From positions 1,151,618,050 through 1,151,682,049 of the forward strand of contig OY728165.1 of NCBI GenBank assembly GCA_963277665.1: a stretch of DNA of 64,000 nucleotides. The letters run 5' to 3'. This DNA is from Viscum album. Its lineage: Eukaryota; Streptophyta; Magnoliopsida; Santalales; Viscaceae. The translations under genes and the position numbers were made by a program. Shown here piece after piece: positions 26,756 to 38,989 of this stretch; position 1 is the first letter of the stretch; every line of letters begins with the position of its first letter. The notes beneath the pieces are model-generated. The model saw only the letters and a program-made list of their open reading frames with translations. It was not told the DNA's origin and did no database searches.

Positions 26756-28668
26756 ATTTTCATGACTTATTATATTCCCCTTTTACTTATTTTATATGAA
26801 ATGTGCATAATTTGTGTGAAATATTAATGTTTTAATATTAAGTATAATATTTGAGCATTTTTAGAAGTAGTCCAATTGAGTCAGTTTAATGTTTTAATAA
26901 GAACTGTAACTATACTGATCCAAATTATGTGGTTCTTATTTTTTAGGATTCTCCTTTTAATATACAACATTTCATTAGAAGGAACCATGATCCAATTCTG
27001 CCATTTGAAGGGTCATATGGTCCTCACAAACAAGACCAACGAATCTGTGAACAAACTAGACCATCCTTGAAGATTGATTTACTGGGCTCAATCTAGAAGT
27101 CCAAAAACATTAAATCTCCACCATAATTCGGACAACACTACATGTCAGCTTGGATAAAAATTTCAAGGCCCAAATCCAAGTACAAGGGGCCCAAATAAAT
27201 ATTTGAAGTCCAGCCCACCATTCTGGAAGAGAATTAAAATCAGTATAGTATGCATGACATATCTCCTGATGTTAGCATCAAATAGAGCTGAGATTTTTCA
27301 GTGTAAAAGAGGGGATATAGGTGGCCGACTTTGTTGAAGAAATTATTCGGATTTGAAGGCATATTCCTGTCCAAAAATCCATTCACATTTTGGCCATCGA
27401 AAAAGCATGGATAGAAATGGACAGTTTACCTTTGTTTTATAAAACCGCCACAACATTGTCTCCACTTGTCCAAATGCCTCCATATATTGACAATAGTCGG
27501 CCAACATTATTGTATACAACGTTGAAGAAGGAGATATTTTAATATTAGGCTTTCTGCATAGCCAAATTGGCGATGCAAGTGGAGGGACAGATTGGGAATG
27601 CAAACAGTCCACCCCTTGGGCTATAAATACTCTCCCCTTCCCTCATTGAGAGGGGTTGACATTTCAGAAGAGAGGATATCATATTGGCATGACCAAAGCC
27701 TTGAAAAAGGTTTGGGAGGACCTGCCATACTCGTGTTTTCACTTGAGAGACCTTTCCTCCTCTCTTTGTTTTCACTTACTTTTGTGTTCTTCATTTTTAT
27801 AATCTTGTAATTCTGTTTCTTTGTAATTCTGTTTTAATGAAAGTTACATCTTCAATATCTCTTATTCTCATCCACCTTAGGTAGTTTAATATTTATGTTC
27901 CTAAAATAGTTTAAATTCAGTTGAATCCCCTTCCCTTCTTTTTCTTCCTCATTCAATCGAAAATCAGTTTTTAATTATCATCATCGTTTGTGTGTGTGTG
28001 TCAACGTACCACTCTTTTCTAATCCCTTTCTTTTTCTTCTATTATTAATTTATCATCATAATTATTTTAACCAGAATATTAAACATCCAAATGGCTGAGT
28101 TAATTTCTCATTGGGGTGAGTTTTAATTTAGGTATATTAAGCGATTGAGAGCTTTTTCTTGATGAGTATTCGTTGAATTAACATTGTGTTTGTTGGACTT
28201 AGCATGTCATGGATTAATGACTTGATTTGTTTAACGTGTGGTTTCCATGGATTATTGGAACCATAAATACACTACCATAAACAATAAGTTTTTATTGTGA
28301 TTAGAACCCTAAGTTAAGTTAAGGCTTGGATTAAAGCCTTCACACTTAGGAATTCCAATCAACGTCAACTTATGACATGGGTGTTAATTTAATGCAATAC
28401 AAAGTAAGGCTCAAGGATATCACATGCTTAACTCCCCAATGATGAACTCACCCCAATCTTTATCAATTTGGTAAATCAAACATCATCCATAAATCATTTC
28501 AATTAATCTCTACAAACAAACCCCCCTAATCAAAATACAATCAACTAAAAACGATCGACTATTACGAAGTACCACCACCGAGGATTCGACCCGAGTGCTG
28601 CTATACACATTAGCAGAGCACCGGAACTTTGACCGGTTGATAGGCAACAATCGGCCGTGCGTTTCAAA
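26756..28668 (+). repeat. 5' LTR of the Athila element, 5' end truncated
   Basis: This is a direct copy of 36,220-38,143. It begins at ATTTTCATGACTT and lacks the first about ten bases (TGTTATTAAT) of the other LTR. It ends TTTCAAA where the 3' LTR has TTTCACA. Both LTRs share a TATA box, a GT microsatellite near 27,990 and the CGGCCGTGCGTTTC end. By eye the two LTRs differ by about 4% in the first 250 bp and about 9% around the TATA box. Confidence 0.9.
27622..27629 (+). promoter_or_regulatory. TATA box in the 5' LTR
   Basis: TATAAATA lies in GGGCTATAAATACTC and is conserved in the 3' LTR at 37,096-37,103. Transcription of the genomic RNA would start about 30 bp downstream, around GAGAGGGGTTGACATT. 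It probably sets the U3/R boundary. Confidence 0.75.
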
Positions 28669-28687
28669 TAGCGTCGTTGCCGGGGAT
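28669..28687 (+). promoter_or_regulatory. Primer binding site (tRNA-Asp type)
   Basis: TAGCGTCGTTGCCGGGGAT directly follows the 5' LTR. It matches the complement of the 3' end of plant tRNA-Asp (TGGCGCCGTTGCCGGGGAT) except for two G/C-to-A/T changes (TG to TA and CGCC to CGTC). Athila-lineage elements use this tRNA to start reverse transcription. Confidence 0.85.
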
Positions 28688-28863
28688 GGTTCTTTAAGTA
28701 GTCATTCGCTTCTGTTTCTTGTACAAAAAAACCTAAAAAAACAAAAATTGAAAAAAAAAATTGAAAAAAAACACAAAGAAAAAGCCGTCATCCTCTTAAA
28801 AATCATAAACTGAAAAAAAAAATACAAAGAAAAACCCGTCTTCCACTTTCTTCCAAAATCTCT

Positions 28864-30616
28864 CTGAATTCCCCATAGCCTTCCAAACAATCCCTCGGAT
28901 TTGTTTGACCCTGAAATTGATAGAACTCTTCGTCGACTTAGGAGGACCATTAGGGATAACCAAATCACCCAAGAACCAATCATTGCCCTACCAATTAAAA
29001 TTGAAATGGCCAATCCTAGGGAACAAACCCTAAAAGAACTCGCTGCCCCTGATATGAATTACCAACCTCTTGGTATTCAATATCCAAACATAGAGGCTGA
29101 CTTCAAACTCAAGTCGGGTTTGATTCATCTTCTTCCTCATTTCCATGGTCTAGCTGGTGAGGATCCCCATCTTCACCTCAAAGAGTTCCAAGTGGTCTGC
29201 TCAACCATGAAACGTCAAGGGGTTTCTGAAGAACAAATCAAGCTTAGAGCTTTCCCCTTTTCCCTAGCAGATTCTACCAAGTCTTGGCTCTACTACCTCC
29301 CACCTAGTTCCATAAACTCATGGGTTTACATGAAGAGACTTTTCCTTGAGAAGTTCTTTCCCGCTTCACGAACAACTTCTATCTGAAAGGAAATAAGTGG
29401 CATCCATCAATTCCCTAATGAATCACTCCATGAGTATTGGGAGAGGTTCAAAAAGCTTATGGAAACTTGTCCACACCATCAAATCCCTGACCAACTCCTG
29501 ATCCAATACTTCTATGAGGGGTTATTGGCTATGGAGCGAACTCTCATTGATGCCGCAAGTGGCGGTGCTCTTGTTGACAAAACTCCTGCAGCTGCACGAG
29601 AACTCATAAGCAACATGGCTACAAAAACGCAACAATTCCATACTCGAGCACATGCTCAAGTGAAACAAGACCAAGAGAATCAATCCATAGAGCCCAACAA
29701 GATGACTGAGTGGATGAGTGAACTTACAGGTCTTGTGCGTCAACTAGCGGTGGCTACCAAAGCCCCAACCTCATCTTCTCCACAGTCACTATTCCCTAGA
29801 CCTATCAAGAATTGTGGAATCTGCAACTCTCCATCTCATCCGACTGACACATGTCCACAACTTCAAGATGATCCATCTGATTCATCTAGTCCAATGGAGC
29901 ACAATGCGGAATATGCTCAGCGAAACTTCAACCCTCAACAATCAGGTCAGTTTGTTAGAAACATAAACCAACCCCACTCTGAGCCCTTCTCTTCTATCTT
30001 TAACCCACCTCTGAGGTATGGTAATCCCATTTCTCATCCTCCTCAGTTCCCTCATAAAAATCCAAACCAGTTCCAATATGGTCAAAGTGGTGGTAACATC
30101 CATCAACCTTATCCTTTTGTTCCTCAACCCCAAAGGAACAATCCTCCTCCTAGATTCCACTCTCCTAACGAGCCTTCCCAATTACCCACCTAATACAATC
30201 ACTTTCCCAAGAACCAAAATCAAGGCCAACCCAATTTGGGACAAGCCTCTTCTTCTAAACAACCATGGGAAAGTGCTTTAGAGGATCTTGCTTCCTTCAC
30301 CCGTTCTAGCCTCAAGAACATTGAAACTCAAATAGGTCAACTTGCATCCCACCTGAGCCAGCAACAACAATCAAATTCTTCCCAACTCCCAGCTCAACCA
30401 TTACCCAACCCTAAGGGTAATGTAAGTGCAATTGCACTTAGATCAAGAATGAAAATTTCTATGCCCCATGCTGATTGCTCTACCTCCCCTTTCGATGTTG
30501 ATCTAGAAAATGAAAAGAACAAAAAGCTGGAAAAGGAACTTGAATCCACTCCTTGACCTCCTTTCATTCCTCTAAGGAACCCAATTCCTTTTCCTCAAGC
30601 CATCTCCAAGCCTTAG
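28864..30616 (+). pseudogene. gag: Athila gag (capsid polyprotein), broken
   Basis: The frame carries the Athila gag N-terminus (FDPEIDRTLRRLRR from about 28,903), a possible internal start at 29,006 (MANPREQTLKELAAPD), the capsid core (GLIHLLPHFHGLAGEDPH; later LLIQYFYEGL and DAASGGALVDKTP), a CGIC zinc-knuckle-like motif near 29,815 and a Pro/Gln/Asn-rich linker. No ATG opens the frame upstream: a TGA lies near 28,863 and the original start seems lost. In-frame stops lie at 29,384 (TGA where the family has Arg, so CGA to TGA), 30,191, 30,554 and 30,614. The product would form the virus-like particle in the cytoplasm. It continues without frame change into protease, as usual for a gag-pol fusion. 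Confidence 0.9.
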
Positions 30617-33600
30617 AAGTCCTTTGAACCTGATCCTGAAATGCTTGACATGTTTAGACGCGTTGAAGTGAACATCCCCCTCTTAGATGCCATCAAAAAA
30701 ATCCCTAAGTATGCCAAGTTTCTTACGGAATTGTGCACCCATAAGAGCCAACTTAGGAACATTGAAAATGTTTCAACCCAACAGTCCATTCCCATGAAGT
30801 GAAAAGATCCAGGGACCTTCACGGTTCCATGTCAAATAGGGAGTTCCAACTTTGATGATGCACTCATAGACCATGGAGCCTCAATAAATGTCATGCACAA
30901 ATCCATTTTCTCCAACCTTGGTCTAGGTCCCTTGCACCCAACGGGTGTTGTCATTCAATTAGCCAATCGAAGCACTACCAGTCCTGAGGGGATAATTGAG
31001 GATGTTCTTGTTCGGGTCAATGATCTTATCTTCCCAGCTAATTTCTTTGTCCTTGACATGGAAGGTGAGACAACCTCTTCTCGGTCTCCTCTAATTCTAG
31101 GAAGACCATTCCTCATGACTGCGAGAACCAAAATTGATGTCCATTCAGGCATCTTATCCATGGAATTCGGTGACCAACTGGTCAAGTTCAACATTTTCCA
31201 AGCCATGCGATACCCATATGTGGATCGCTCTGCATTCTCAATCCATGCTTTTGAGGACACATCTAAGATTCAATCGAACCCCAATCCACCATGTTCTTCA
31301 TGTTATAATGATAATGGATCTTGTGAATTCTGCACCATGATTAACAAAGTCATAAATGGTGATGTTGATGTGGACCTCTCATTCATAGACTCCATCAATC
31401 TTGAGGAACTTGAAAACTCTCTTGAATCCCACATCAACTCTGATCTCTACTGCTCTACCTTGGACAGTGTTGAGGAAAATGATCCAAACCCATCTGGAAT
31501 CCCTTCTCCTGCTCCTAACTTGTCTAGCTCTCAAATCAAGGCTAAAACTGATCTATAACCACTTCCTTCACACCTCAAGTATGCATTCCTTTTCCATGAT
31601 CCCTCCTACCCAGTCATTATCTCTGCTTCACTTTCTGAAACTGAGGAGTCCCAACTTGTTCAAGTGTTAGAGGAAAACAAAAATTCCTTAGGTTGGACCC
31701 TAGAGGATATTCCAGGAATCAACCCTGCCCTTTGCATGCATCACATCCATCTAGAGGAATCATCCAAACCAATTAGGCAACCTCAAAGAAGACTCAATCC
31801 ACTCATACTTGAGGTAGTTAGGGAAGAGATTACCAAGCTTCTTCAAGCTGGTATTATCTACCCAATTTCTGATAGTGAATGGGTTAGTCCAATTCAAGTT
31901 GTTCCTAAGAAGGGCGGGATAACAGTTGTCACAAATGAACATGGAGAAGTGGTCACAACTAGAGTGAAAAACAAATGGCGTGTGTGCATCGATTATTGCA
32001 AACTGAATGCTGAAACACGAAAAGATCACTATCCACTTCCTTTATGTGACCAAATGCATGAGAGATTGGCCGGAAAGTCACACTATTGCTTTCTTGATGG
32101 TTACACCGGCTACTTGCAAATTCCAATCGCACCTCAAGACCAGGAAAAGACCACATTCACTTGACCCTTTGGAACCTATGCCTATAGGCGAATGCCTTTT
32201 GGCCTTTGTAATGCTCCTGCAACATTCCAGCAGTGTATGATGAGTATATTTTCTAAATTCATTGAGAATTGCATGGAGGTCTTCATGGATGACTTTACCA
32301 TTTATGGCGAGTCATTTGAATCTTGCTTACATTAACTCTCTTTGGTCCTTCAAAAGTGTGTCAAGTGCAACCTTGTGATGAATTTTGAAAAATGTCACTT
32401 CATGGTTTCAAATGGGATTGTAATAGGGCACATAATTTCTCAATAGGGTATCCAAGTTGATCCATCCAAAATTGAGGTGATCCAATCACTTCCTGAACCC
32501 AAATCAGTTCGAGACATTCGGTCCTTCCTTGGTCATGCCGGTTTCTATCGGCGATTCATTCAGAACTTCAGCAAGATTTCCCTCCCACTCACTCGTTTAC
32601 TTCAAAATGATGTCACATTCAATTTTGATGAGGCTTGCAAGAGAACCTTCATTGAACTCAAATCTGCTCTCACATCTGCTCCAATAATCCATCCCCCAGA
32701 TTGGTCCTTACCATTTGAATTGATGTGTGATGATTCTGATAGGGCCATTGGGGATGTTTTTGGTCAAAGAAGAGAAAACATTCCTCATGTGATCTTTTAT
32801 GCCTCAAAAACATTGGATGAAACTCAATCACACTACACTGTGACTGAAAAAGAACTTTTAACTGTGTTTTTTGCCTTGGATAAATTCCGGCCCTATCTCT
32901 TAGGTGCCAAAATCATCATCTTCACGGACCACTCATCATTAAAGTTCTTACTTAAGAAAAGTGATTCCAAACCAAGGCTAATAAGATGGATTTTAATGCT
33001 CCAAGAGTTTGACCTTGTGATAAAAGATAAACCTGGAAAAGAAAATCATGTGGCTGACCACCTGAGTAGAATTTTTAATTCTTCTCATTCTGAAATAATT
33101 GATCCTGAATTTCCAACTGAACACCTCTCATCTCTCACTCCAAAGTTACCATGGTATGCCCCAATTGTCAATTACTTGGTTTCTGGTGTTTTCCCTAAAT
33201 ATTTTTCAAAAGAACAAAAAGAAAATATGAAAAGTGATTCAAAGAATTTTTTTTTGGGAAGATAATAAACATTGGAAAACTGGGGCTGACATGGTAATTA
33301 GGAGATGTGTTGATGAAACTGAACAATCCTCCATCATGGAATTCTGCCACTCAATGCTTGGAGGTGGCCACTTTAGACCACAAAGGACTTCTCGAAAGGT
33401 CCTAGATTCTGGATTCTTTTGGCCTTCACTCTTCAAGGACTCACACGAGTTCTGTCAATCATGTCCCACTTGCCAAAAGTTTGGCACAATTTCCAAAAGA
33501 AACGAAATGCCTCAAAATCCATTAATCTTCTGTGAGATTTTCGATGTTTGGGGCATCGATTTCATGGGACCTTTTCCCCCTTCCCATGGATTATCCTACA

Positions 33601-34463
33601 TTCTCCTTGCCGTTGACTATGTTTCTAGGTGGGTCGAGGCCAAAACCACTAGGAAAGATGATGCTCAAACTGTGAGTGAGTTCCTCAAAACCCATATCTT
33701 CCATCGATTCGGAACACCACATGCTTTGATAAGTGACTTAGGAACTCATTTCTGTAATAGAACCATGGAGTCACTTTTGAAAAAGAATGGGGTTGTACAT
33801 AAAACATCCACTGCATATCACCCTCAAACAAATGGAATGTCTGAACTTTCTAACAGAGAAGTGAAAAGAGTGCTTGAAAGAATTGTTAAGCCCACAAGAA
33901 AAGACTGGCCCGATAGACTTGGTGAAGCGCTTTGGGCCTATCGAACAGCCTATATGACACCCATTGGGATGTATCCATTTAGGCTAGTTTTTGGTAAAGC
34001 CTGTCATTTACCAGTTGAAATCCAAAATAAGTCATTTTGGGCTGTCAAAACTTGTAATTTTGATTGTGAAAAATCTGGTGAAGAAAGATTGTTGCAGTTG
34101 ACTGAATTGGAGGAGCTTCGACTCGATTCGTATGAGAACTCCATTCTCTACAAAGAAAAGTCAAAGTCACTCCATGACAAGCACATTCTTCGAAAGGTAT
34201 TTCATGAAGGTGAAAAGGTAATGCTCTTCAATTCTCGATTTCGACTTCACCTAGGTAAGCTCAATTCTCGTTGGGATGGACCTTTTATTATTACTAATGT
34301 TTACCCATTTGGTGCAGTGCAAGTCCAAGACCCTTCTTCAAAAAGAACATTCACGGTTAACGGACATCGGTTAAATCATCACCATGAGAGGTCTCACAAT
34401 CCAGGAACCACGTCGACTTCCGTCAAAACCCCATCCACTTCAATAGACCCACCACTAGATTGA
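30617..34463 (+). pseudogene. pol: Athila pol: protease, RT, RNase H, integrase, broken
   Basis: Order in the frame: linker with NIPLLDAIKKIPKYAKFL near 30,680; protease with IDHGASINVM near 30,870 and LILGRPFL near 31,095; RT from about 31,760 (WRVCIDYCKLN, RRMPFGLCNAPATFQQ, catalytic FMDDF near 32,285); RNase H (SFLGHAGFYRRF, YTVTEKELL, FTDHSSLKFLL, ADHLSR up to 33,070); integrase (zinc finger with CQSCPTCQ near 33,460, catalytic D in GIDFMGPF, D in LISDLGTHF, E in MSELSNREVK) and the C-terminal barrel to 34,463. In-frame stops lie at 30,800, 31,556, 32,162, 32,333 and 32,444. One frameshift lies in the T run at 33,246-33,254, so integrase is in another frame. Catalytic residues of all four enzymes are still visible; the damage is in the frame. 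Confidence 0.95.
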
Positions 34464-36198
34464 GATGGAAACCCACCAAATCCAAACCAGGGGGCACCTC
34501 TTTCCCTTTAACTCTCTCTCTCCTCAATCTCTCTTCCCTCTCTTCTTCTCTCTATTTCTTCTTCTTCCTCTCTCCCTCTCATTTTTTTACAACATTCTTC
34601 CACAACCTTTTTTCTATTTTCTCTTTTGTGTGGATGTGGCATTAAAAATAAAAAATTTAAAAATAATTAATTAAAAAAAAAGAAAAATTAACAAAAAAAG
34701 GGGTGTCATAATTACTCATCATCCAATATTGAAATTCTGTCCAACCATTTTGGGGAGTCAAAAGGCTTGTTTTAAACTCAAATATATTGAATTTTTATCT
34801 CAAAATTGGGTAAACAATTTTGTGTCAATAACAAACATTTTGAATGAACAATTTTCGGTGGAAAGTGATTCTCCGCTACCGTGAGGAATAACATTAGCCT
34901 TCATGCCAAGGTCATATATGGCCATCTTTTTCATTGTGTGTCTAAACCACTGATTATGAGTCTTGAGTTAGTGGACCTTCGAGCTGAATTTCCATCTTTT
35001 GTGTGCTTTGATATGATAGAGCCATTTTCTAAGCCACATGAGAATCAGAATAGCCAAATAGCCTCCCGTTACCCTTACATTGATCCTACTTTTGAAAGCC
35101 CCTTTGAGCCTATGAAAACCATTCTTTTGATAGCCACATTACAAGCCTAATACCTTGTCCCACCCAACATCTTCTTGGATTTTCATTGTACAATTTATTG
35201 AAATTTAAGTGTGGGGGGAATGGACTTCATTTTTGGGCATACATTCATTGATTTCAAATGTGTCATCATATGCTTGAGGGAAAGCATCCATTCAAGTATG
35301 GGGGAGAGGTTGTAATTCTGTGAGCTTTGGGGTGTATATGTGTAATTGTCATTTGTACAAAAGTCATTGAAAAGTGTTAAAAAAAATAAAAAAAATTATA
35401 TAAAAAATGAAAAAAATAAAAAAAAGGGATGGGTTGTGTCTTGGGTGGGTCAAAAATCATTTATGATCAAACTTTGTTCGTGTTATAAATTAGTTCCATG
35501 TGGAGATCAAGAATGGGTTGGGAGATGACTGTGAGACTTGTTTCAAGCACAACTTTCAAAAAAAAGAAAAAAAAGAAAAAAAGAACACTTGGATCATCTT
35601 GTATTGTGTCATTATTGGAAGTATTCTATGTTGTACGTATTCCATCATCTCAACCTATTCCATTTTCTATCTCCCTCACTTTTCATTCATCACACATTCA
35701 TGCCCTTGTAAATATGTGTTTCTATTTCCTTTCAAATCAAATTTCAAAAAATGTGCATTGATTTTTCCATGTTGGTGTTTTTAACCCCTTTTTTCATTTG
35801 GACATTATATACCTACCGTCCCATAGCCACTGAAAAACCCCTTAAAAGCCCTCTTGATTCTTGTACACATTAGATTTGGGAATGGAAGCTGAGAGCTCTT
35901 ACAAACTCTTGGTTTTCACTTTTTGTTGGTGAATGAGTGAACCTCCTAAAATACATTTTTATCATCTTGAGAGGAGTAAGTTTTGAGTGACTACATTTTC
36001 CAATTCAAACCTTGAACATGAAAAAATGAATTGTTTCTGATTCATTATTGTGAACCAAATTTGTGATGGAATTCAATATGGATGAGTGAAATATTTTAAA
36101 CCTCCCCTGATTGGAGAAAACAAAATTTTAATATTTGTTGGTGAGTGAAAATGACTTTGTCATGTTTTTATATTTGTTGCACATGAGGACACGCGCAA
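34464..36198 (+). other. Non-coding 3' region of the Athila element
   Basis: Athila elements often have an envelope-like frame between integrase and the 3' LTR. Here only a short open stretch (about 34,881-35,150) remains and I cannot match it to an envelope protein. The rest is CT-rich (34,500-34,640), A-rich (34,640-34,700 and 35,378-35,425) or unassigned. Two internal copies of a polypurine-tract-like motif lie at 35,206-35,220 and 35,293-35,308. Confidence 0.7.
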
Positions 36199-36215
36199 AT
36201 CTAAGTGTGGGGGAG
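36199..36215 (+). promoter_or_regulatory. Polypurine tract of the Athila element
   Basis: ATCTAAGTGTGGGGGAG precedes the 3' LTR by four bases (TCAA). AAGTGTGGGGGA is the common Athila form. It primes plus-strand DNA synthesis. Confidence 0.85.
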
Positions 36216-36219
36216 TCAA

Positions 36220-38143
36220 TGTTATTAATATTTTCATGACTTATTATATTCCCCCTTTACTTATTTTATATGAAATGTGCATAATTTGTGTGAAATATTA
36301 ATGTTTTAATATTAAGTATAATATTTGAGCATTTTTAGAAGTAGTCCAATTGAGTCAGTTTAATGTTTTAATAATAACTGTCACTATACTGATCCAAATT
36401 ATGTGTTTCTTGTTTTTTAGGATTCTCCTTTCAATATAAAACATTTAATTAAAAGGAACCATGATCCAATTCGGCCATTTGAAGGGTCATATGGTCCTCA
36501 CAAACAAGACCAATGAATCTGTGAACAGACTGGACCATCCTTGAATATTGATTTACTGGGCTCAATCCAGAAGTCCAAAAACATTAACCCTCCACCATAA
36601 TTCTGGGGACACTACATGTCAGCTTGGATAAAAATTTCAAGGCCCAAATCCAAGTACAAGGGGCCCAAATAAATCTTTAAATTCCAGCCCACCATTCTGG
36701 CCGAGAATTACAATCAGTATAGTATGCATGACATATCTCCTGATTTAAGAATCAAATCGAGCTGAGATATTTCAGTGTGAAAGAGGAGATATAGGAGGAC
36801 GACTTTGTTGAAGAAATCATTCGGATTTGAAGGCATATTCCTATTCAAAAATCCATTAACATTTTGGACATCGAAAAAGCATGGATAGAAATGGACAGTT
36901 TACCTTTGTTTAATAAAACCGCTATAACTTTGTCTCCACTTGTCCAAATGCCTCCATATTTTGACATTAGTCGGCCGACAGTATTGTCTACAACGTTGAA
37001 GAAGGAGATATTTGAAGATTCTGCTTTCTGAATAGCCAAATTGGCGATTAAAGTTGAGGGACAGATTGGGAATGCAAACAGTCCACTCCTTGGGCTATAA
37101 ATACTCTCCCCTTATATCCTTGAGAGGGGTTGGCATTTCAGAAGAGAGGATATCATATTGGAACGACCAAAGCCTTGAAAAAGGCCTGGGAGGACCTTCC
37201 ATACTCATGTTTTCACTTGAGAGACCTTTCCTCCTCTCTTTGTTTTCACTTACTTTTGTGTTCTTCATTTTTGTAATCTTGTAATTCTGTTTTTTTTGTA
37301 ATTCTGTTTTATTGAAAGTTACATCTTCAATATCTCTTATTCTCATCCACCTTCTGTAGTTTAATATTTATGTTCCTAAAATAGTTTAAATTCAGTTAAA
37401 TCCCCTTCCCTTCTTTTGCTTCCTCATTCAATCGAAAATCTGTTTTTAATTATTATCATCGTTCGTGTGTGTGTGTCAACGAACCACTCTTTTCTAATTC
37501 CTTTATTTTTCTTCTATTATTAATTTATCATCATAATTATTTTAACCAGAATATTAAACATCCAAATGGTTGAGTAAATTTCTCATTGGGGTGAGTTTTA
37601 ATTTATGTATATTAAGCGATTGAGAGCTTTTGCTTGATGAGTATTCGTTGAATTAACATTGTGTATGTTGGACTTAGCAAGTCATGGATTAATGACTTGA
37701 TTTGTTTAACGTGTGGTTTACATGGATTATTGGAACCGTAAATACACTACCATAAACAATAAGTTTTGATTGAGATTAAAACCCTAAGTTATGTTAAGGC
37801 TTGGATTAAAGCTTTCACACTTAGGAATTCCAATCAACGTCAACTTATGACATGGGTGTTAATTTAATGCAATACAAAGTAAGGCTCAAGGATATCACAT
37901 GCTTAACTCCCCAATGATGAACTCACCCCAATATTTATCAATTTGGTAAATCAAACATCATCCATAAATCATTTCAATTAAGCTCTGCAAACAAACCCCC
38001 CTAATCAAAATACAATCAACTAAAAACGATCGACTATTACGAAGTACCATCACCGAGGATTCGACCCGAGTGCTGCTATACAAATTAGCAGAGCACCGGA
38101 ACTTTGACCGGTCGATAGGCGACAATCGGCCGTGCGTTTCACA
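36220..38143 (+). repeat. 3' LTR of the Athila element
   Basis: It is 1,924 bp, starts TGTTATTAATATTTTCATGAC and ends GCGTTTCACA, giving the standard TG...CA ends. It is a direct repeat of 26,756-28,668. It is followed by GTACC, which also begins the duplicated chromovirus segment, so the right junction looks like a normal insertion edge. Confidence 0.92.
37096..37103 (+). promoter_or_regulatory. TATA box in the 3' LTR
   Basis: TATAAATA in the same context as 27,622-27,629 of the 5' LTR. In this position it could drive transcription out into the chromovirus remains to the right. Confidence 0.7.
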
Positions 38144-38523
38144 GTACCATCTGCCATTTTCACAAATAGGACCAGTGAACCCAATAGATAAGTAATTGGT
38201 CGGATGAAACCCTTTTCCTAAAACTCTGACAACTACTTCTTGAGCTCTTGAAACTCTGGTGAAGCCATCCTATAAAGTGGAATGGACATCTGGCCCGCTC
38301 CTGGCACAAGCTCCATAGAAAATCCTACCTCTTTCTCTGGGGGAAAACCTGAAAGTTCCATATGGAAGACATCCCAAAAAATGAACCTCCACTACAGGAA
38401 TGTCTATCTATGAAGTCCCCTAGTCATGCAAATATAGACTTGCAATCAGGGATGTAACTCCTCCCAACCCATGATTCTTGGGTCCCGCTCGGCTCACCTG
38501 GACATCCCATTCACACATATGAA
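38144..38523 (-). repeat. Duplicated 380-bp chromovirus segment, right copy
   Basis: This is the partner of 26,376-26,754. It starts at GTACC directly after the 3' LTR. The minus strand encodes the region before and at the start of RT. It is continuous with the chromovirus protease region on its right (DVILIMDYL near 38,620), so this is the original copy joined to the rest of the element; the left copy is joined to the downstream half. Confidence 0.9.
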
Positions 38524-38599
38524 GAATCTATCTGCCCTCTGGTGATGTAATACTAACCCTACGGTGATAGAAATTGACAAAATTCTAGAACGGAACTAA

Positions 38600-38960
38600 G
38601 TAGTCCATTATGAGAATGACATCATTGCCTATCATATTTAAGAGATAAAGGTCCCATAAAAAGTAAAACCCTTCAACCCTAAGAGGGAACTCCTTCCACT
38701 AACATACACTAGTTTTTCTTGTACCCAATGGTGTGTCCATCATAAAGGCATAAATAGAAACAATGATACATTGCAAAAGTCTCTCCATGACACCAACATA
38801 TAAAAATATATGGGAAGCCCCTGTATCAAAATGAGAAGAAGTTAAAACTGAGGAAACTAGGATCTTAACTTGAACTATAGAGGGTCCATGATCCTGCTTT
38901 TGTTTGGTCTGTTCCACTGCAAAAGTCTGACCTGCACCACGACCCTGTGACCCAGCCTGA
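38600..38960 (-). pseudogene. Chromovirus aspartic protease
   Basis: The minus strand carries HFDTGASHIF near 38,835, the D-T-G-A-S active site of retroviral-type aspartic proteases, in a 72-residue open stretch (38,699-38,917). DVILIMDYL near 38,620 corresponds to the family's DVILGMDWL end of the protease region. It would cut the gag-pol polyprotein. It lies between gag and RT as expected. Frame changes separate it from its neighbours. Confidence 0.8.
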
Positions 38961-38989
38961 CCACTCTAAGCTGATCTACAAAATTATCG

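Larger units (their letters stand above)
26756..38143 (+). mobile_element. Athila-type Ty3/gypsy LTR retrotransposon
   Basis: The element is 11.4 kb with two 1.9-kb LTRs in direct orientation, a PBS matching plant tRNA-Asp (the Athila hallmark), gag and pol in one frame (gag, protease, RT, RNase H, integrase), a long non-coding 3' region and the polypurine tract AAGTGTGGGGGAG. Gag wording such as GLIHLLPHFHGLAGEDPH and FPFSLADSTKSWLYYLPP is typical of Athila. Nine in-frame stops and one frameshift make it non-autonomous. It inserted into the RT region of an older minus-strand chromovirus. The right flank begins GTACC directly after the LTR. Confidence 0.95.

Noticed and set aside
27592..27810. 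Open frame of about 70 residues in the Athila LTR, also present at 37,054-37,284
   Set aside because: It appears twice only because the LTR is duplicated. It spans the TATA box and untranslated region, and the reading differs from known LTR proteins.
28702..29013. 103-residue minus-strand frame over the Athila leader and gag start
   Set aside because: It is antisense to clear gag coding sequence and to the A-rich leader, so it is a shadow frame.
34881..35150. Envelope-like protein in the Athila 3' region
   Set aside because: Only about 90 open residues, with no membrane segment or recognisable envelope-like wording.
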